A DNA stretch of 64,000 nt from Micromonospora polyrhachis (GCF_014203835.1 NZ_JACHJW010000001.1:3236501-3300500); one strand, 5' to 3'. Shown: positions 54,663-64,000, numbered from the stretch's first letter. Notes: generated by a model from the sequence alone, not told the origin. Made by a program: numbers and translations.

Positions 54663-57194
54663 GTGACGGATACTCCCGAAAACCCCATTAACGAGCCGGC
54701 GGAGCCGGCTGCCGGCGGTGGCCCGGTCGCCGCGCACGACCGCATCGAGCCGGTGGGGCTTGAGGTGGAGATGCAGCGGTCCTACCTCGACTACGCGATG
54801 AGCGTGATCGTCGGGCGGGCCCTGCCGGACGTACGGGACGGGCTCAAGCCCGTACACCGCAAGATCCTCTACGCCATGTTCGACTCTGGCTACCGGCCGG
54901 ACCGGGGGTACGTGAAGTGCGCCCGCGTGGTCGGTGACGTGATGGGTAACTACCATCCGCACGGCGACGCGTCGATCTACGACGCGCTGGTCCGGATGGC
55001 CCAGACCTGGTCGCTGCGCTATCCGCTGATCGACGGCAACGGCAACTTCGGCTCGCCCGGTAACGATCCGGCCGCCGCGATGCGCTACACGGAATCCAAG
55101 CTGTCCCCGCTGGCGATGGAGCTCCTGCGGGACATCGACGAGGACACCGTCGACTTCCAGGACAACTACGATGGCCGCGCCAAGGAACCGGTGATCCTGC
55201 CCTCCCGGATCCCCACCCTCCTGATCAACGGCTCCGAGGGCATCGCGGTCGGCATGGCCACCAAGATCCCGCCGCACAACCTGCGGGAGATCGCGGCGGC
55301 GGTGCAGTGGTGCCTGGAGAACCCCGAAGTGGACGAGGCGACCACGCTCGAAGCGTTGATCGAGATCGTCAAGGGGCCGGACTTCCCCACCTACGGTCTC
55401 ATCGTCGGCACCGCGGCGATCCAGGACGCGTACCGCACCGGTCGCGGGTCGATCCGGATGCGGGCCGTGGTCGAGGTGGAGGAGGACAAGAAGGGCCGGT
55501 CCTGCCTTGTCGTCACCGAGCTGCCCTACCAGGTCAACCCGGACAACCTGGCCGAGCGGATCGCCGACCTGATCAAGGAGGGCAAGCTCGGCGGCATCGC
55601 CGACATCCGGGACGAGTCTTCCGGCCGTACCGGTATGCGGCTCGTCCTCGTGCTCAAGCGGGACGCCGTCGCGAAGGTGGTGCTCAACAACCTCTACAAG
55701 CACACCCAGCTTCAGGAGACCTTCGGCGCCAACATGCTGGCGCTGGTCGACGGGGTGCCGCGCACGCTCAACCTGGCCCAGTTCATCCGCTACTACGTCC
55801 ACCACCAGATCGACGTCATCCGGCGTCGTACGGCGTACCGGCTGCGTAAGGCCGAGGAGCGGGCGCACATCCTGCGCGGGTTGGCGAAGGCGCTGGACGC
55901 GCTCGACGAGGTGATCGCGCTGATCCGGCGCTCGCCCACCGTCGACGAGGCGCGGCAGGGCCTGATGCAGCTGCTGGAGATCGACGAGATCCAGGCCACC
56001 GCGATCCTCGACATGCAGCTGCGCCGGCTCGCCGCCCTGGAACGGCAGAAGCTCATCGACGAACTCGGGAAGATCGAGATCGAGATTGCCGAGTTCAAGG
56101 ACATCCTGGCCAAGCCGGAGCGGCAGCGGAAGATCGTTTCCGAGGAACTCGGCGAGATCGTGGCCAAGTGGGGCGACGAGCGTCGTACGAAGATCCTGCC
56201 CTTCGAGGGCGAGGTCTCCATGGAGGACCTCATCGCCCGCGAGGACGTGGTCGTGACGATCACCCGCACCGGTTATGCCAAACGCACCAAGGTGGACCTC
56301 TACCGGTCACAGCGGCGCGGCGGCAAGGGTGTCAGTGGTGCCACGCTGCGCCAGGACGACATCGTCAGCCACTTCTTTGTCTGCTCCACCCACGACTGGA
56401 TCCTCTTCTTCACCAACAAGGGTCGGGTTTACCGGGCCAAGGCGTACGAGCTTCCGGAAGCCAGTAGGGTGGCAAAGGGCCAACACGTAGCCAATCTGCT
56501 CGCCTTCCAGCCTGGTGAGCAGATTGCTCAGATCATCGAAATTCCGAATTACCAGGTCGCGCCGTATCTGGTGCTCGCCACCAAGAACGGCCTAGTGAAG
56601 AAGACCAGGCTGGAGGAGTTCGACTCCAACCGGTCCGGTGGTGTCATCGCGATCAACTTGCGCGACGAGGACGAGCTGGTCGGCGCGGCGCTTGCGGGCC
56701 CCGACGACGACCTGTTGCTGGTGTCCAAGAACGCGCAGGCGATCCGGTTCAACGCCACCGACGAGACGTTGCGTCCGATGGGCCGGGCCACCACCGGTGT
56801 CATCGGTATGCGCTTCTCGGACGAGGACGTCCTGCTGGCGATGGAGGTTGTGCGCGACGGCATGGAGGGTATGGACGTCCTGGTGGCGACGAACGGGGGA
56901 TACGCAAAACGTACTCCGATCGAGGAATACCCGGTCCAGGGCCGGGGAGGTAAAGGGGTGCTGACCGCGAAGATCACAGAACGTCGTGGCGCGCTGGTCG
57001 GCGCGGTCGTGATCAGCCCGGAGGACGAGCTGTTCGCGATCACCAGTAACGGCGGCGTGATTCGGACTCCGGTGAAGCCTGTACGCCGTACACGCGATCG
57101 GAACACAATGGGTGTCAAGTTGATGGACCTACCAGACGGCGTGACCATCGTGGCGATTGCTCGCAATGCCGACGAGCCTGACGAACAGGACTAG
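54663..57194 (+). CDS. gyrA: DNA gyrase subunit A
   Basis: DNA-cleaving subunit of gyrase. The 843-aa protein has the quinolone region [19 protein letters not shown], the catalytic tyrosine in [19 protein letters not shown], and the C-terminal GyrA box [11 protein letters not shown]. The quinolone pocket reads Ala-Ser where E. coli has Ser83-Ala84, the same as wild-type M. tuberculosis. The GTG at 54663 has AAGGG 6-7 bases upstream; a TTG at 54657 is the alternative. Confidence 0.98.
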   Translation: MTDTPENPINEPAEPAAGGGPVAAHDRIEPVGLEVEMQRSYLDYAMSVIVGRALPDVRDGLKPVHRKILYAMFDSGYRPDRGYVKCARVVGDVMGNYHPHGDASIYDALVRMAQTWSLRYPLIDGNGNFGSPGNDPAAAMRYTESKLSPLAMELLRDIDEDTVDFQDNYDGRAKEPVILPSRIPTLLINGSEGIAVGMATKIPPHNLREIAAAVQWCLENPEVDEATTLEALIEIVKGPDFPTYGLIVGTAAIQDAYRTGRGSIRMRAVVEVEEDKKGRSCLVVTELPYQVNPDNLAERIADLIKEGKLGGIADIRDESSGRTGMRLVLVLKRDAVAKVVLNNLYKHTQLQETFGANMLALVDGVPRTLNLAQFIRYYVHHQIDVIRRRTAYRLRKAEERAHILRGLAKALDALDEVIALIRRSPTVDEARQGLMQLLEIDEIQATAILDMQLRRLAALERQKLIDELGKIEIEIAEFKDILAKPERQRKIVSEELGEIVAKWGDERRTKILPFEGEVSMEDLIAREDVVVTITRTGYAKRTKVDLYRSQRRGGKGVSGATLRQDDIVSHFFVCSTHDWILFFTNKGRVYRAKAYELPEASRVAKGQHVANLLAFQPGEQIAQIIEIPNYQVAPYLVLATKNGLVKKTRLEEFDSNRSGGVIAINLRDEDELVGAALAGPDDDLLLVSKNAQAIRFNATDETLRPMGRATTGVIGMRFSDEDVLLAMEVVRDGMEGMDVLVATNGGYAKRTPIEEYPVQGRGGKGVLTAKITERRGALVGAVVISPEDELFAITSNGGVIRTPVKPVRRTRDRNTMGVKLMDLPDGVTIVAIARNADEPDEQD

Positions 57195-57197
57195 TTA

Positions 57198-58106
57198 ATG
57201 ACGGAGACACAGGCGAAGTCGGGGAGTGCGGGGACCTCGGCCAACCCGGTCGAAGAGGAGGTACCCAGCGGGGGTGCCACCGCGGCCGGCCGGACAGCTG
57301 TCGGCCGGGCGACCGTTCCCGCCGACGCGCCGTCCCCCAAGTTCACCCGGGCCCCGGGGATGCCGCCCCCGCCGGACCAGCCCGCCGGAGAAGCGGACAG
57401 CCGCCCCACACCCGCCCAGGGTGGGGCGGACGGGGCGACACCGACCTCGGCCACCGCCAAGGTAACTCCGGCGAAGTCCGCGGCCGACCGCGCCGAACCG
57501 TCGGCCAGCGCCGGTCGGGCCAAGCCTGAGGCACCTCGCCCCAGCCCTGGCGGTCGACCGGCCACCGGTACGCCCAGCCCGTTCGGTAGTCGTACCTCGG
57601 CGGCCCGGTCGGTGAGCGACCCGGCCGGCGGCAACATCGTGGGGTCGACCGGCGGGGGCGCCGCCGCCGTCGGTGCGGCCCGGGTCAACGAGGCGGTACG
57701 CGCGGCCCGCAGCTCCGTCAGCTCCGCCGCCTCGCGTGGTCCCCGCCGGGCCAGGCTGAACCTCAAGCGGATCGACCCCTGGTCCGTCATGAAGTTCTCG
57801 TTCGCCGTGTCGTTGGTGCTCTTCATCGTCGTCGTCGTGGCGACCGCCGTGCTCTACCTGGCGCTCGACGCGATGGGTGTCTTCGAGAGCGTCAACAACA
57901 GCCTGACCGACCTGCTCAGCGCCACCGGTGGGCAGGAGGCCGACAGCCTTGAGATCACGGCGAAGGGAGTCATCCTCACCTCCGTCCTCCTCGGTCTGGT
58001 GAACGTGGTGCTGTTCACCGCGCTCGCGACGCTCGGCGCGTTCGTCTACAACGTCTGCGCAGACCTGGTCGGCGGCATCGAGTTGACGCTGGCCGAACGC
58101 GACTGA
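57198..58106 (+). CDS. DUF3566 membrane protein
   Basis: A 302-aa protein that follows gyrA in most actinobacteria. The first 185 residues are Pro/Ala/Gly-rich and disordered. The conserved C-terminal part begins RLNLKRIDPWSVMKFSFAVS and holds two membrane segments (FSFAVSLVLFIVVVVATAVL, and another in VNVVLFTALATLGAFVYNVC), ending GIELTLAERD. Role is unknown. ATG is 3 bp after the gyrA stop. Confidence 0.93.
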   Translation: MTETQAKSGSAGTSANPVEEEVPSGGATAAGRTAVGRATVPADAPSPKFTRAPGMPPPPDQPAGEADSRPTPAQGGADGATPTSATAKVTPAKSAADRAEPSASAGRAKPEAPRPSPGGRPATGTPSPFGSRTSAARSVSDPAGGNIVGSTGGGAAAVGAARVNEAVRAARSSVSSAASRGPRRARLNLKRIDPWSVMKFSFAVSLVLFIVVVVATAVLYLALDAMGVFESVNNSLTDLLSATGGQEADSLEITAKGVILTSVLLGLVNVVLFTALATLGAFVYNVCADLVGGIELTLAERD

Positions 58107-58115
58107 CGCGACTGA
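58098..58115 (+). repeat. 9-bp duplication over the DUF3566 stop codon
   Basis: CGCGACTGA, which ends the DUF3566 gene, is repeated immediately, and a related CGCTTGA follows. Confidence 0.8.
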
Positions 58116-58120
58116 CGCTT

Positions 58121-58168
58121 GACGAAACTCCGGGGCGGACCATAATCCGGTCGCCCCGGAGTTTCGTC
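58121..58168 (+). terminator. 17-bp stem terminator after DUF3566 gene
   Basis: A perfect 17-bp stem (GACGAAACTCCGGGGCG and complement) with a 14-nt loop, followed by TTCC. It ends the gyrBA-DUF3566 unit before the tRNA genes. Confidence 0.88.
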
Positions 58169-58292
58169 TTCCGGTACCGTCGACCCCGATGGTGACCAGC
58201 CCTCCCGGGTGGCTCGCCGCCCCGGCTGCCGGGGTTGATAGCCCCGAGTTGGGGACTGCCGCCAAGGTGCGATACCCTTGCTCGGCACACGG

Positions 58293-58366
58293 GGGGCTAT
58301 AGCTCAGTCGGTTAGAGCGCAGAGCTGATAACTCTGAGGTCGATGGTTCGATTCCATCTAGCCCCA
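58293..58366 (+). tRNA. tRNA-Ile (GAT)
   Basis: A full cloverleaf: acceptor GGGGCTA pairs with TAGCCCC, D arm AGCTCAGTCGGTTAGAGC, anticodon GAT, T arm with GGTTCGATTCC, discriminator A. The 3' CCA is not encoded. Confidence 0.97.
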
Positions 58367-58409
58367 CTTCACACCCGTCCGACAGTAGTCGAGCGTGAGG
58401 GATCGCCCC

Positions 58410-58538
58410 ATGTTGAAGAAGCTTCTGATCGTTGTCGGCGTGGTTGGCGTAGCGGCGCTGATCGCCAAGAAGGTCATGGACGCCAACGACGAGCGTGCGC
58501 TCTGGCACGAGGCCACCACCTCGCCCGACCTCCGATAG
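58410..58538 (+). CDS. DLW-39 family small protein
   Basis: A 42-aa protein, MLKKLLIVVGVVGVAALIAK then KVMDANDERALWHEATTSPD. It has one hydrophobic helix and a conserved Asp/Leu/Trp region that gives the family its name. Such genes sit between tRNA-Ile and tRNA-Ala downstream of gyrA in many actinobacteria. Role is unknown. Confidence 0.88.
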   Translation: MLKKLLIVVGVVGVAALIAKKVMDANDERALWHEATTSPDLR

Positions 58539-58578
58539 CACGGGTCCGAGTCGTCATACTGAACGACTCGGGCTTTTC

Positions 58579-58651
58579 GGGGCCATAGCTCAACTGGCAG
58601 AGCACTGCCTTTGCAAGGCAGGGGTTCGGGGTTCGAGTCCCCGTGGCTCCA
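58579..58651 (+). tRNA. tRNA-Ala (TGC)
   Basis: Acceptor GGGGCCA pairs with TGGCTCC (one G-T), D arm AGCTCAACTGGCAGAGC, anticodon TGC in CTTTGCAA, T arm GGTTCGAGTCC. The 3' CCA is not encoded. Confidence 0.97.
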
Positions 58652-58751
58652 CCGATAGCCCGTAAGTGGGGTAGAGCGTCTCAGCGTCGCTTCGGCATCC
58701 GTCAACGACTCTCAGGCGTACCTCGTCATCCCGGAGCTACCCGCAGCCTTG

Positions 58752-59081
58752 TTACGTCGGGCAATGGCTAGGTCCAGCCTGTTGGCTCTGCCAGGCGCGT
58801 AGTGCCTGCTTTAGCCACACGTCTTCTTCCCGGAGCCCGTCTTCGACCGCGTTCCGGGCTATCAACTGGTCGACGACGCGCCGCACGAAGACGTAGACCT
58901 GTTCCTCGACCAGGCCGCGACGCCCTAACCCGGGTACGACGGAACCGGATCGCTCATACCTGCTCCGGCCGTGAAATGAACTGTCCAGTCCCAGTTGATG
59001 CTTGACGAATCTGTTCCAGGACATGCTGGACGGCCCAGACAACTTCCGCAGCTGCCGATGCCACCCGACCCCGCCTAGCAT
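58752..59081 (-). pseudogene. DivIVA-domain protein remnant
   Basis: The C-terminal half of this frame (RRGLVEEQVYVFVRRVVDQL, then LREEDVWLKQALRAWQSQQA) looks like the N-terminal coiled-coil motif of short actinobacterial DivIVA-domain proteins, with several unusual residues. The start is unclear: an ATG at 59081 gives 109 aa with no homology in the first 35. No ribosome-binding site is evident. It is either a small diverged gene or a remnant; I lean to remnant. Surroundings (58652-59087) hold nothing else. Confidence 0.45.
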
Positions 59082-59087
59082 CGCCTG

Positions 59088-59863
59088 ATGAGTGATGTGC
59101 CGCCGGTCCCCGTCACGATCCAGCAGGACTGCAACGGTCCTGGCGATGCCTGGCTACTTCCCCGATTGCAGATGCGGCTGCGACCAGTCGATGCGCCCAT
59201 CCACGCTCCGCAAGCTAAGCTGGGCGGCCAACCCGTGTGCTCGGGCCGCCTACCTGGCCGGTGTCTCGCAGCCTGGGAACGCCCATGATGTTCGTCGGCC
59301 AGATCCCCATCCCCGGTGAACCAGTGACTCTCGCCTACCTGTTCGTCACCGACGACCCTCAGTGCATGGCCGAGACTTTCGATGCTGAGGCCGGCGAGAA
59401 CGCCCTCCTGGTTCAACCCAGCGGCCGCATCCCGCCCCTTATCGTTACGACAGACAGGGGTACCGGTCCGTCCCTGTGGCGACGGGGCATGACATGGGAC
59501 GAGCATGTACGCGTTGAATACGCCGTGGACTTGGTCCCCCCGGACCCAGCCGCCGAGGCAACTCTGGATGCGGATATCGCACGCCAAGAGGCCGAGCGGG
59601 CAGGCGTACTGCTGGACCTTCCGGAAGCCGTTGACGTACACACCAGCGCTCTTCCGCCCTGCAGCTACGTCGGGGGCAAGGCCCACCTATGGCAGTCCGA
59701 TCTCCAGGGAGTACCGGCCGACTGGCGGTTTCACTTCCAACTTGACGGTGGAGAAGGCCACGGATCCGATGCCCCCTACGCCCTCAACTTCGGTGGAGGG
59801 ACCGGATACGGTTTCCTCTCTCCGGACCTCCGCGAAGGCCGCTTCTTCTGGGACTGCGTCTGA
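59088..59863 (+). pseudogene. DUF1963-like gene with single-base frameshift
   Basis: Two frames join into one protein. ATG at 59088 reads MSDVPPVPVTIQQDCNGPGD to KLGGQPV; the next frame continues LGPPTWPVSRSLGTPMMFVG through GENALLVQP, CSYVGGKAHLWQ and GYGFLSPDLREGRFFWDCV. The join is at 59238-59240 (GTGTGCTCGGG), where one missing G would restore VWLGPP. The intact product would be about 258 aa, similar to DUF1963-type proteins of unknown role. It is either a recent pseudogene or a sequencing error. A GTG at 59237 could start the second half alone. Confidence 0.8.
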
Positions 59864-60301
59864 CGCGTAACGGCATTTGCCACCAGGTGCCCCGCGATCT
59901 TGTTAAGCATCTGGTGGGACGCGACTGTCAGGCATGTCCCGAGACGCGACACAGGCAAATGAACTCGTCCTACTCATGGATTTCTTGCCGATCGAGGTCG
60001 TACAGCTTTCGCTCGACCACCCGGTCCATGTCCGTCAACTCGGTGCTCGACAGGTCGGCACACACCGCCGTAGTTGTGCCAGAAACCGATCCATCCAGGC
60101 TTCGAGGCTGCCGTTGTCAACCATCGGCCGCAACAGCTAAGTGCTTGGCACCATGACATTTTGCCGGGCAGCGAAGGCGTTCGGGAGGTTGGCATTGACG
60201 CGTACGTGGCGTCGTCAGCGCGTCGGAGTCTGCACGCCGCGCGGTCCGGATGTCCGGTAAATCCGGTCGTGGATCTTCGCCTTGGCTGTTAGCGTCGCGC
60301 C
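59864..60301. other. intergenic region with minus-strand remnant
   Basis: About 440 bp without an intact gene. On the minus strand, near 59985-60120, VDNGSLEAWMDRFLAQLRR and, one frame over, CADLSSTELTDMDRVVERKL then YDLDRQEIHE look like one short protein broken by a frameshift. No start or family could be assigned. Confidence 0.4.
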
Positions 60302-60841
60302 ATGTTCGTCACCGACCGGGTCCGACTGCGCCCGCCCACGCCCGACGACGCGTCGAACATGTTCCGCCTGTCGGGTGATCCTGACCTGCACCTGATCACA
60401 GACGACGAGCCGTTCTTGCCGCGCCACGTCGGCCAAGTCCGGGCCCGGCTGGAGAAACAGGTCACCGAGCCGCCCGATGGCCAGACGGCGGTGTCGCTGC
60501 TGGCCGAGACGGTGGCCGACGGCACCTTCCTCGGTAGCGGCGTGCTGTGGGGGATCAATGCCTTCAGTCGGTACGCCCACCTCGGGATCTCGCTGGTACC
60601 CGAGGCGCGTGGCCAGGGGTACGGGACCGAGGTGATCCGGCTGCTCTGCCGGTACGGCTTTCGCAACCGCAACCTGCGCCGCCTGGAACTGGAGACGCTC
60701 GCCAGTAACACGGCCATGCGGCGGACTGCGGAGACGTGTGGCTTCACGCACGAAGGCACCCAGCGGGACCGCGAGTACGACGGCGATGGCTTCGTAGACC
60801 TGGTGATCTACGGTCTGCTCCGGCGTGACTGGACGCCGTAG
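60302..60841 (+). CDS. GNAT family N-acetyltransferase (RimJ/RimL-like)
   Basis: A 179-aa acetyltransferase. It begins MFVTDRVRLRPPTPDDASNM. The acetyl-CoA loop is SLVPEARGQGYGTEVIRLL, followed by RRLELETLASNTAMRRTAET and CGFTHEGTQRDREYDGDGFV, typical of the RimJ/RimL group. The target could be a ribosomal protein or a small molecule. It stands alone on the plus strand. Confidence 0.9.
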   Translation: MFVTDRVRLRPPTPDDASNMFRLSGDPDLHLITDDEPFLPRHVGQVRARLEKQVTEPPDGQTAVSLLAETVADGTFLGSGVLWGINAFSRYAHLGISLVPEARGQGYGTEVIRLLCRYGFRNRNLRRLELETLASNTAMRRTAETCGFTHEGTQRDREYDGDGFVDLVIYGLLRRDWTP

Positions 60842-61057
60842 GGCGTTCCAGCGGTCACCCAGCCAGGGCGGAGCGGCGACGTTGCCAGTGCAGGTCATTT
60901 TGCTTCTTGACGACTTCCGCCTCCGACCTGGCCTAACATTTCGCTTCCGCTTGTTGTCCGCCCGGCCCAGATCGATGGCAGCCGCCCAGACGCCCAGACG
61001 CCGGGCTGCAGGCTCGGCGTACGAAGCAGGGCAGATCTCGCCACGCGTGCTGGCTCG

Positions 61058-61699
61058 CTAGCCGAAGAGCCGTTGAGCCCAGTACAGCTGACCGTCGGGC
61101 CCCATGCTGATGAAGGCGACCAGCAGGTCCGATATGGCCACCGGAGCTGTAGCAATCATGGGCGTAGCCTGCTGCAGCCGCTTCGCCTCGGGAAAGATGC
61201 CGACGAACGTCACCGGCGTCGCATCGGCTGCCGCTACGGAGATGGAACTGCCGGCGTTCATCCACCCGCCGTCGACCTCTTGGCCGACAATGCCGTCCAG
61301 CCAGGGATAGCGGTCGGCCGCTTTGCGCAGGTATCCGTGTGACCCAATGCCAACGCCGTCTTGACGGGGCGACGCGACCCCGAACGCCGTGGGCTTGACG
61401 TGGGTGCGCTTGTCCAGAACGACAATCCAGAACATGCCGCCTTCCTGCGGCTCGGCAGGCGGCTGCCAGGTAACCCGGCCCAACACCAGTTGGTCGCCCT
61501 CGTCCGCATGTGGCGCGTTCACTCGTCCCAGTGCAGCCGAGACGGCCTCATTGCCGACGAACTCCAACGTCACGGTGGCGGCTAGGACCTCCGGCCCGTA
61601 AGGCACCCGGTTGTGCCACCACCGCCACCCCCCGACGGCGGAGAGGCTGACCACCAGCATCAGCAGGGCCAGGCCCGTCCGTATCCGCCGCCGTTCCAT
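61058..61699 (-). CDS. membrane-anchored hypothetical protein
   Basis: A 213-aa protein with a basic N-terminus and one membrane segment (TGLALLMLVVSLSAVGGW, about 8-26). The remaining 185 residues face outward if that segment is an anchor. Recognisable stretches are ATVTLEFVGNEAVSAALG, GGMFWIVVLDKRTHVKP and QLYWAQRLFG. Cysteines are absent. I do not recognise a family. It is convergent with the GNAT gene, with about 200 bp of non-coding DNA between. Confidence 0.72.
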   Translation of the reverse strand: MERRRIRTGLALLMLVVSLSAVGGWRWWHNRVPYGPEVLAATVTLEFVGNEAVSAALGRVNAPHADEGDQLVLGRVTWQPPAEPQEGGMFWIVVLDKRTHVKPTAFGVASPRQDGVGIGSHGYLRKAADRYPWLDGIVGQEVDGGWMNAGSSISVAAADATPVTFVGIFPEAKRLQQATPMIATAPVAISDLLVAFISMGPDGQLYWAQRLFG

Positions 61700-62162
61700 A
61701 GACAGAAGTACAACATGCTTCGATAGCTGGAGTCATGAGCTGAGCTGCCGAGGTAGCCGGTGGCCCGATGCGCTCAGTGTCCCGGCGTTGACCACATGCG
61801 AGGCCGTAACGATCGCCAGGGGTGGCCAGCCGTCGGCGGGGTCGGGTCGATCGCTGCCGCGCCGCTACGCGGCCGCTTGCACGCTCATGAGCTGACCAAT
61901 CCGATCTCCAGTCTTGGTTGGACCTGTGTTGGCGGGACGCGTGCTGCCCGGCTTGACCGAGGAGGCAGCGGCGCTCGACCTTGCTGGTGGCGAGTCCTGC
62001 CGCGGAGTGGAAGTGCTCGTGTGCTTGCTCTTCTTCGCCGAGGTAGTCAAGGAAATGAGCACGTACGGCGTGGGCCCGCCCCGCGCGACGGCGGGATCCC
62101 CGGTCAGCTGGTTGTCGTGGTCGAGGTCATCGAGCAAAGCCCTCGTCTTACCTCACCTTATT
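61700..62162. other. gene-poor stretch before the exporter
   Basis: About 460 bp with only short frames of no coding character. GC falls toward the operator at 62163. Confidence 0.5.
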
Positions 62163-62199
62163 AGTTGTACGATAGTTCTAATTGAACTATCGTACAACT
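62163..62199. promoter_or_regulatory. TetR-type operator upstream of MFS exporter
   Basis: Perfect 16-bp arms (AGTTGTACGATAGTTC and complement) flank TAATT. The site is AT-rich against its surroundings and lies 28 bp before the exporter start, so it overlaps the likely promoter. The TetR gene downstream of the exporter is the obvious partner. Confidence 0.85.
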
Positions 62200-62226
62200 G
62201 CTTGTAGGTCGAACGAGGAGAAACTG

Positions 62227-63753
62227 GTGAGCGGACGGGCTACTGCACCTGCGGACGCACGGGCGTGGGCGGGGATGGCGCTATTGGCGCTGCCCACGTT
62301 TTTGCTGGGACTGGACGTGACGGTGCTGTACCTGGTGCTGCCGGCCATGGCGGCCGACCTCGGGCCGTCGGCAACGCAGACGCTGTGGATCATGGACGCC
62401 TATGGCTTCTTGCTGGCCGGGTTCCTCGTCACGATGGGCACTCTGGGGGACCGTGTCGGGCGGCGTCGGTTGCTGATGCTCGGGATCGCTGCGTTCGCGG
62501 CGGTCTCGGTGGTCGCGGCGTTCGCGCTGAGCGCGGAGCTGCTGATCGCTGCGCGTGCCCTGCTGGGGATTGCTGGTGCGACGCTGATGCCGTCCACGCT
62601 GTCGCTGATCTCGAATATGTTTCCCGACCCGCAGCATCGGGCGGTGGCGATCGGAGTGTGGGCCACGATGTTCGCCGCCGGGATGGCGGCCGGGCCGATC
62701 GTCGGCGGTGTGCTGGTCGACCGCTTCTGGTGGGGTGCTGCGTTCCTGGTCGCGGTGCCGATCGCTGCGATCGTGCTGCTGCTGGGGCGGGTGCTGCTGC
62801 CGGAGTACGCGGACCCGCGTGCTGGTCGGCTCGACCTGACCAGCGTGACCTTGTCGCTGGCGGTGATCCTTCCGATTGTTTATGCCATCAAGCACGCTGC
62901 CGCCGAGGGCTTCGATGTCAGCGCCATCATCGCCGTGGTGGTGGGGGTGATCGCCGGCGCGGTGTTCTGGCACCGGCAATCCCGCCTGGCAGACCCGCTG
63001 CTGGATGTCTCCCTGTTCAAGAACCGGGCATTCAGCGTCGCGCTGACCGTGCTGCTGGTCGGACTCGTAGGGATGGGCGGCACCATGTACCTCGTCACGC
63101 AGTATCTGCAACTGGTGGAAGGGTTGAGTCCGTTCGTGGCGGGCCTGTGGATGGGGCCGCCGGCGCTGGCGATGTTCGCCGCCGGCATCGGCGCGCCCGT
63201 GCTTGCCCGGCGCATCCGGCCGGGCTACGTCATGGGCGGCACACTGGGCGTTTCACTGATCGGCTATGTCATGTTGGCTACCGCTGGTCTGGACGACGAG
63301 CTGCCTGTGGCCGCGGGGTTCGCCTTCGTTTACCTCGGCCTGGGCGCGATCGCCGCCCTGGGCACCGACATCGTGGTCGGCGCCGCACCGGCAGCGAAGT
63401 CCGGTTCGGCGGCCTCGCTGTCCGAGACCGTCCAAGAACTCGGCATCGCCATCGGCGTTGCCATCCTGGGAAGCCTGACCACCGCCATCTACCGCACCCA
63501 CCTGACCGTGCCAGCCGGCCTGCCGGAAGGAGAAGCAACGGCGCTGACCGACAGCCTCAGCAGTACTGTCGCGATCGCCGACGACCTCCCGCCCGGTGCA
63601 CTGGTCGATGCCCAGCTCGCCTTTACCACGGGGCTGAACGTCGCCTCGGTGGTTGCCGGGCTCGCGATCGCCGCCGCCACCATGCTGTGCCTGCGCATGC
63701 TGCGCCACGTGCCCCAGCTCGGACGGACGCAGCACATCGGCTCCGACGTTTGA
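62227..63753 (+). CDS. MFS drug exporter, DHA2 family
   Basis: A 508-aa proton-driven multidrug exporter with about 14 membrane helices. Motif A is GTLGDRVGRRRLLMLG after helix 2, motif C-like glycines follow near PSTLSLISNMFPD, and helix 1 has the LDVTVLYLVLPAMAADL pattern of DHA2 proteins. The GTG at 62227 follows GAGGAG; an in-frame ATG at 62182 lies within the operator and is rejected. A TetR gene 47 bp downstream would repress it. Confidence 0.92.
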   Translation: MSGRATAPADARAWAGMALLALPTFLLGLDVTVLYLVLPAMAADLGPSATQTLWIMDAYGFLLAGFLVTMGTLGDRVGRRRLLMLGIAAFAAVSVVAAFALSAELLIAARALLGIAGATLMPSTLSLISNMFPDPQHRAVAIGVWATMFAAGMAAGPIVGGVLVDRFWWGAAFLVAVPIAAIVLLLGRVLLPEYADPRAGRLDLTSVTLSLAVILPIVYAIKHAAAEGFDVSAIIAVVVGVIAGAVFWHRQSRLADPLLDVSLFKNRAFSVALTVLLVGLVGMGGTMYLVTQYLQLVEGLSPFVAGLWMGPPALAMFAAGIGAPVLARRIRPGYVMGGTLGVSLIGYVMLATAGLDDELPVAAGFAFVYLGLGAIAALGTDIVVGAAPAAKSGSAASLSETVQELGIAIGVAILGSLTTAIYRTHLTVPAGLPEGEATALTDSLSSTVAIADDLPPGALVDAQLAFTTGLNVASVVAGLAIAAATMLCLRMLRHVPQLGRTQHIGSDV

Positions 63754-63800
63754 ACGATGGTCCGACTATCCTTGGGGATAGCAGTCGTGAGGAGGTGGAG

Positions 63801-64000
63801 ATGACCGACAGGGACGACCCCGAACACACCGACGGACGCTTCGCCCGCGGCGCGAGACGCCGCGCCGAGATCATCGAGGCCACCCTGGCAGTTGTCACCC
63901 GTGACGGCGCTGCGGGCGTCACCCACCGCACCGTCGCCAAGCAGGCCGGCATCACCACGTCCTTGAGCACTTACTACTTTGCAACCCTCGACGACCTGCT
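63801..64000 (+). CDS. TetR family regulator, 3' end outside window
   Basis: The first 66 residues are visible. Basic RRRAEIIEATLAVVTRDGAA leads to the helix-turn-helix GVTHRTVAKQAGITTSLSTY, then YYFATLDDLL, as in TetR proteins. GGAGGTGGAG precedes the ATG. It is probably co-transcribed with the MFS gene and bound to the 62163 palindrome. Confidence 0.92.
   Translation, partial: MTDRDDPEHTDGRFARGARRRAEIIEATLAVVTRDGAAGVTHRTVAKQAGITTSLSTYYFATLDDL

Overview
The window is high-GC actinobacterial DNA and almost certainly chromosomal. It carries rpmH-dnaA-oriC-dnaN-gnd-recF-dciA-gyrB-gyrA, with the parAB/rnpA/yidC block on one side and the murJ/sigM/trx block beyond it. The gnd gene between dnaN and recF, the SARP-type regulator and the small secreted proteins point to a filamentous actinomycete; a Micromonospora relative (Micromonosporaceae) is my best inference. 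No rRNA or phylogenetic test was possible.

Layout. 1-5.5 kb: class A penicillin-binding protein (cut by the window edge), DUF5318 protein, PadR regulator with a perfect operator, and myo-inositol-1-phosphate synthase. 5.5-13.9 kb: accessory block with an AraC/Ogt pair, an NmrA-like reductase, two tandem secreted paralogues, an AfsR/SARP regulator and a secreted propeller-like protein. 13.9-20 kb: mobile-DNA region with an IS1380-type element, a group II intron, and a DUF6528 gene that has lost its 5' end. 20-37 kb: NfeD/flotillin pair, CCA-adding enzyme, MurJ followed by a separate pseudokinase gene, SigM with its probable anti-sigma protein, TrxB/TrxA, a CwlM-like amidase-fold protein, a GNAT protein, an aminotransferase, a D-Ala-D-Ala-ligase-like enzyme and a HIT-like protein. 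37-44 kb: four parS sites, parB, parA, rsmG, jag, yidC, yidD, rnpA and rpmH, all on the minus strand. 44-58.7 kb: dnaA, oriC and the replication/gyrase genes, then tRNA-Ile, a 42-aa DLW-39 protein and tRNA-Ala. 58.7-64 kb: decaying accessory DNA (DivIVA-like remnant, frameshifted DUF1963 gene), a GNAT enzyme, and an MFS exporter with a palindromic operator and a TetR gene cut by the window edge.

How it works together. The core joins replication start (DnaA, DnaN, DciA, RecF, gyrase), origin segregation (ParA/ParB/parS), membrane protein insertion and RNA maturation (YidC, YidD, RnpA, L34), and cell-wall control (MurJ, MurJ-partner pseudokinase, CwlM-like protein, PBP). Perfect DnaA boxes occur not only at oriC and before dnaA but also between gyrB and gyrA and downstream of murJ. 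A recurring oddity is tandem duplication across stop codons: four genes (NmrA-like, cwlM-like, the 51.4-kb hypothetical, DUF3566) end inside short direct repeats.
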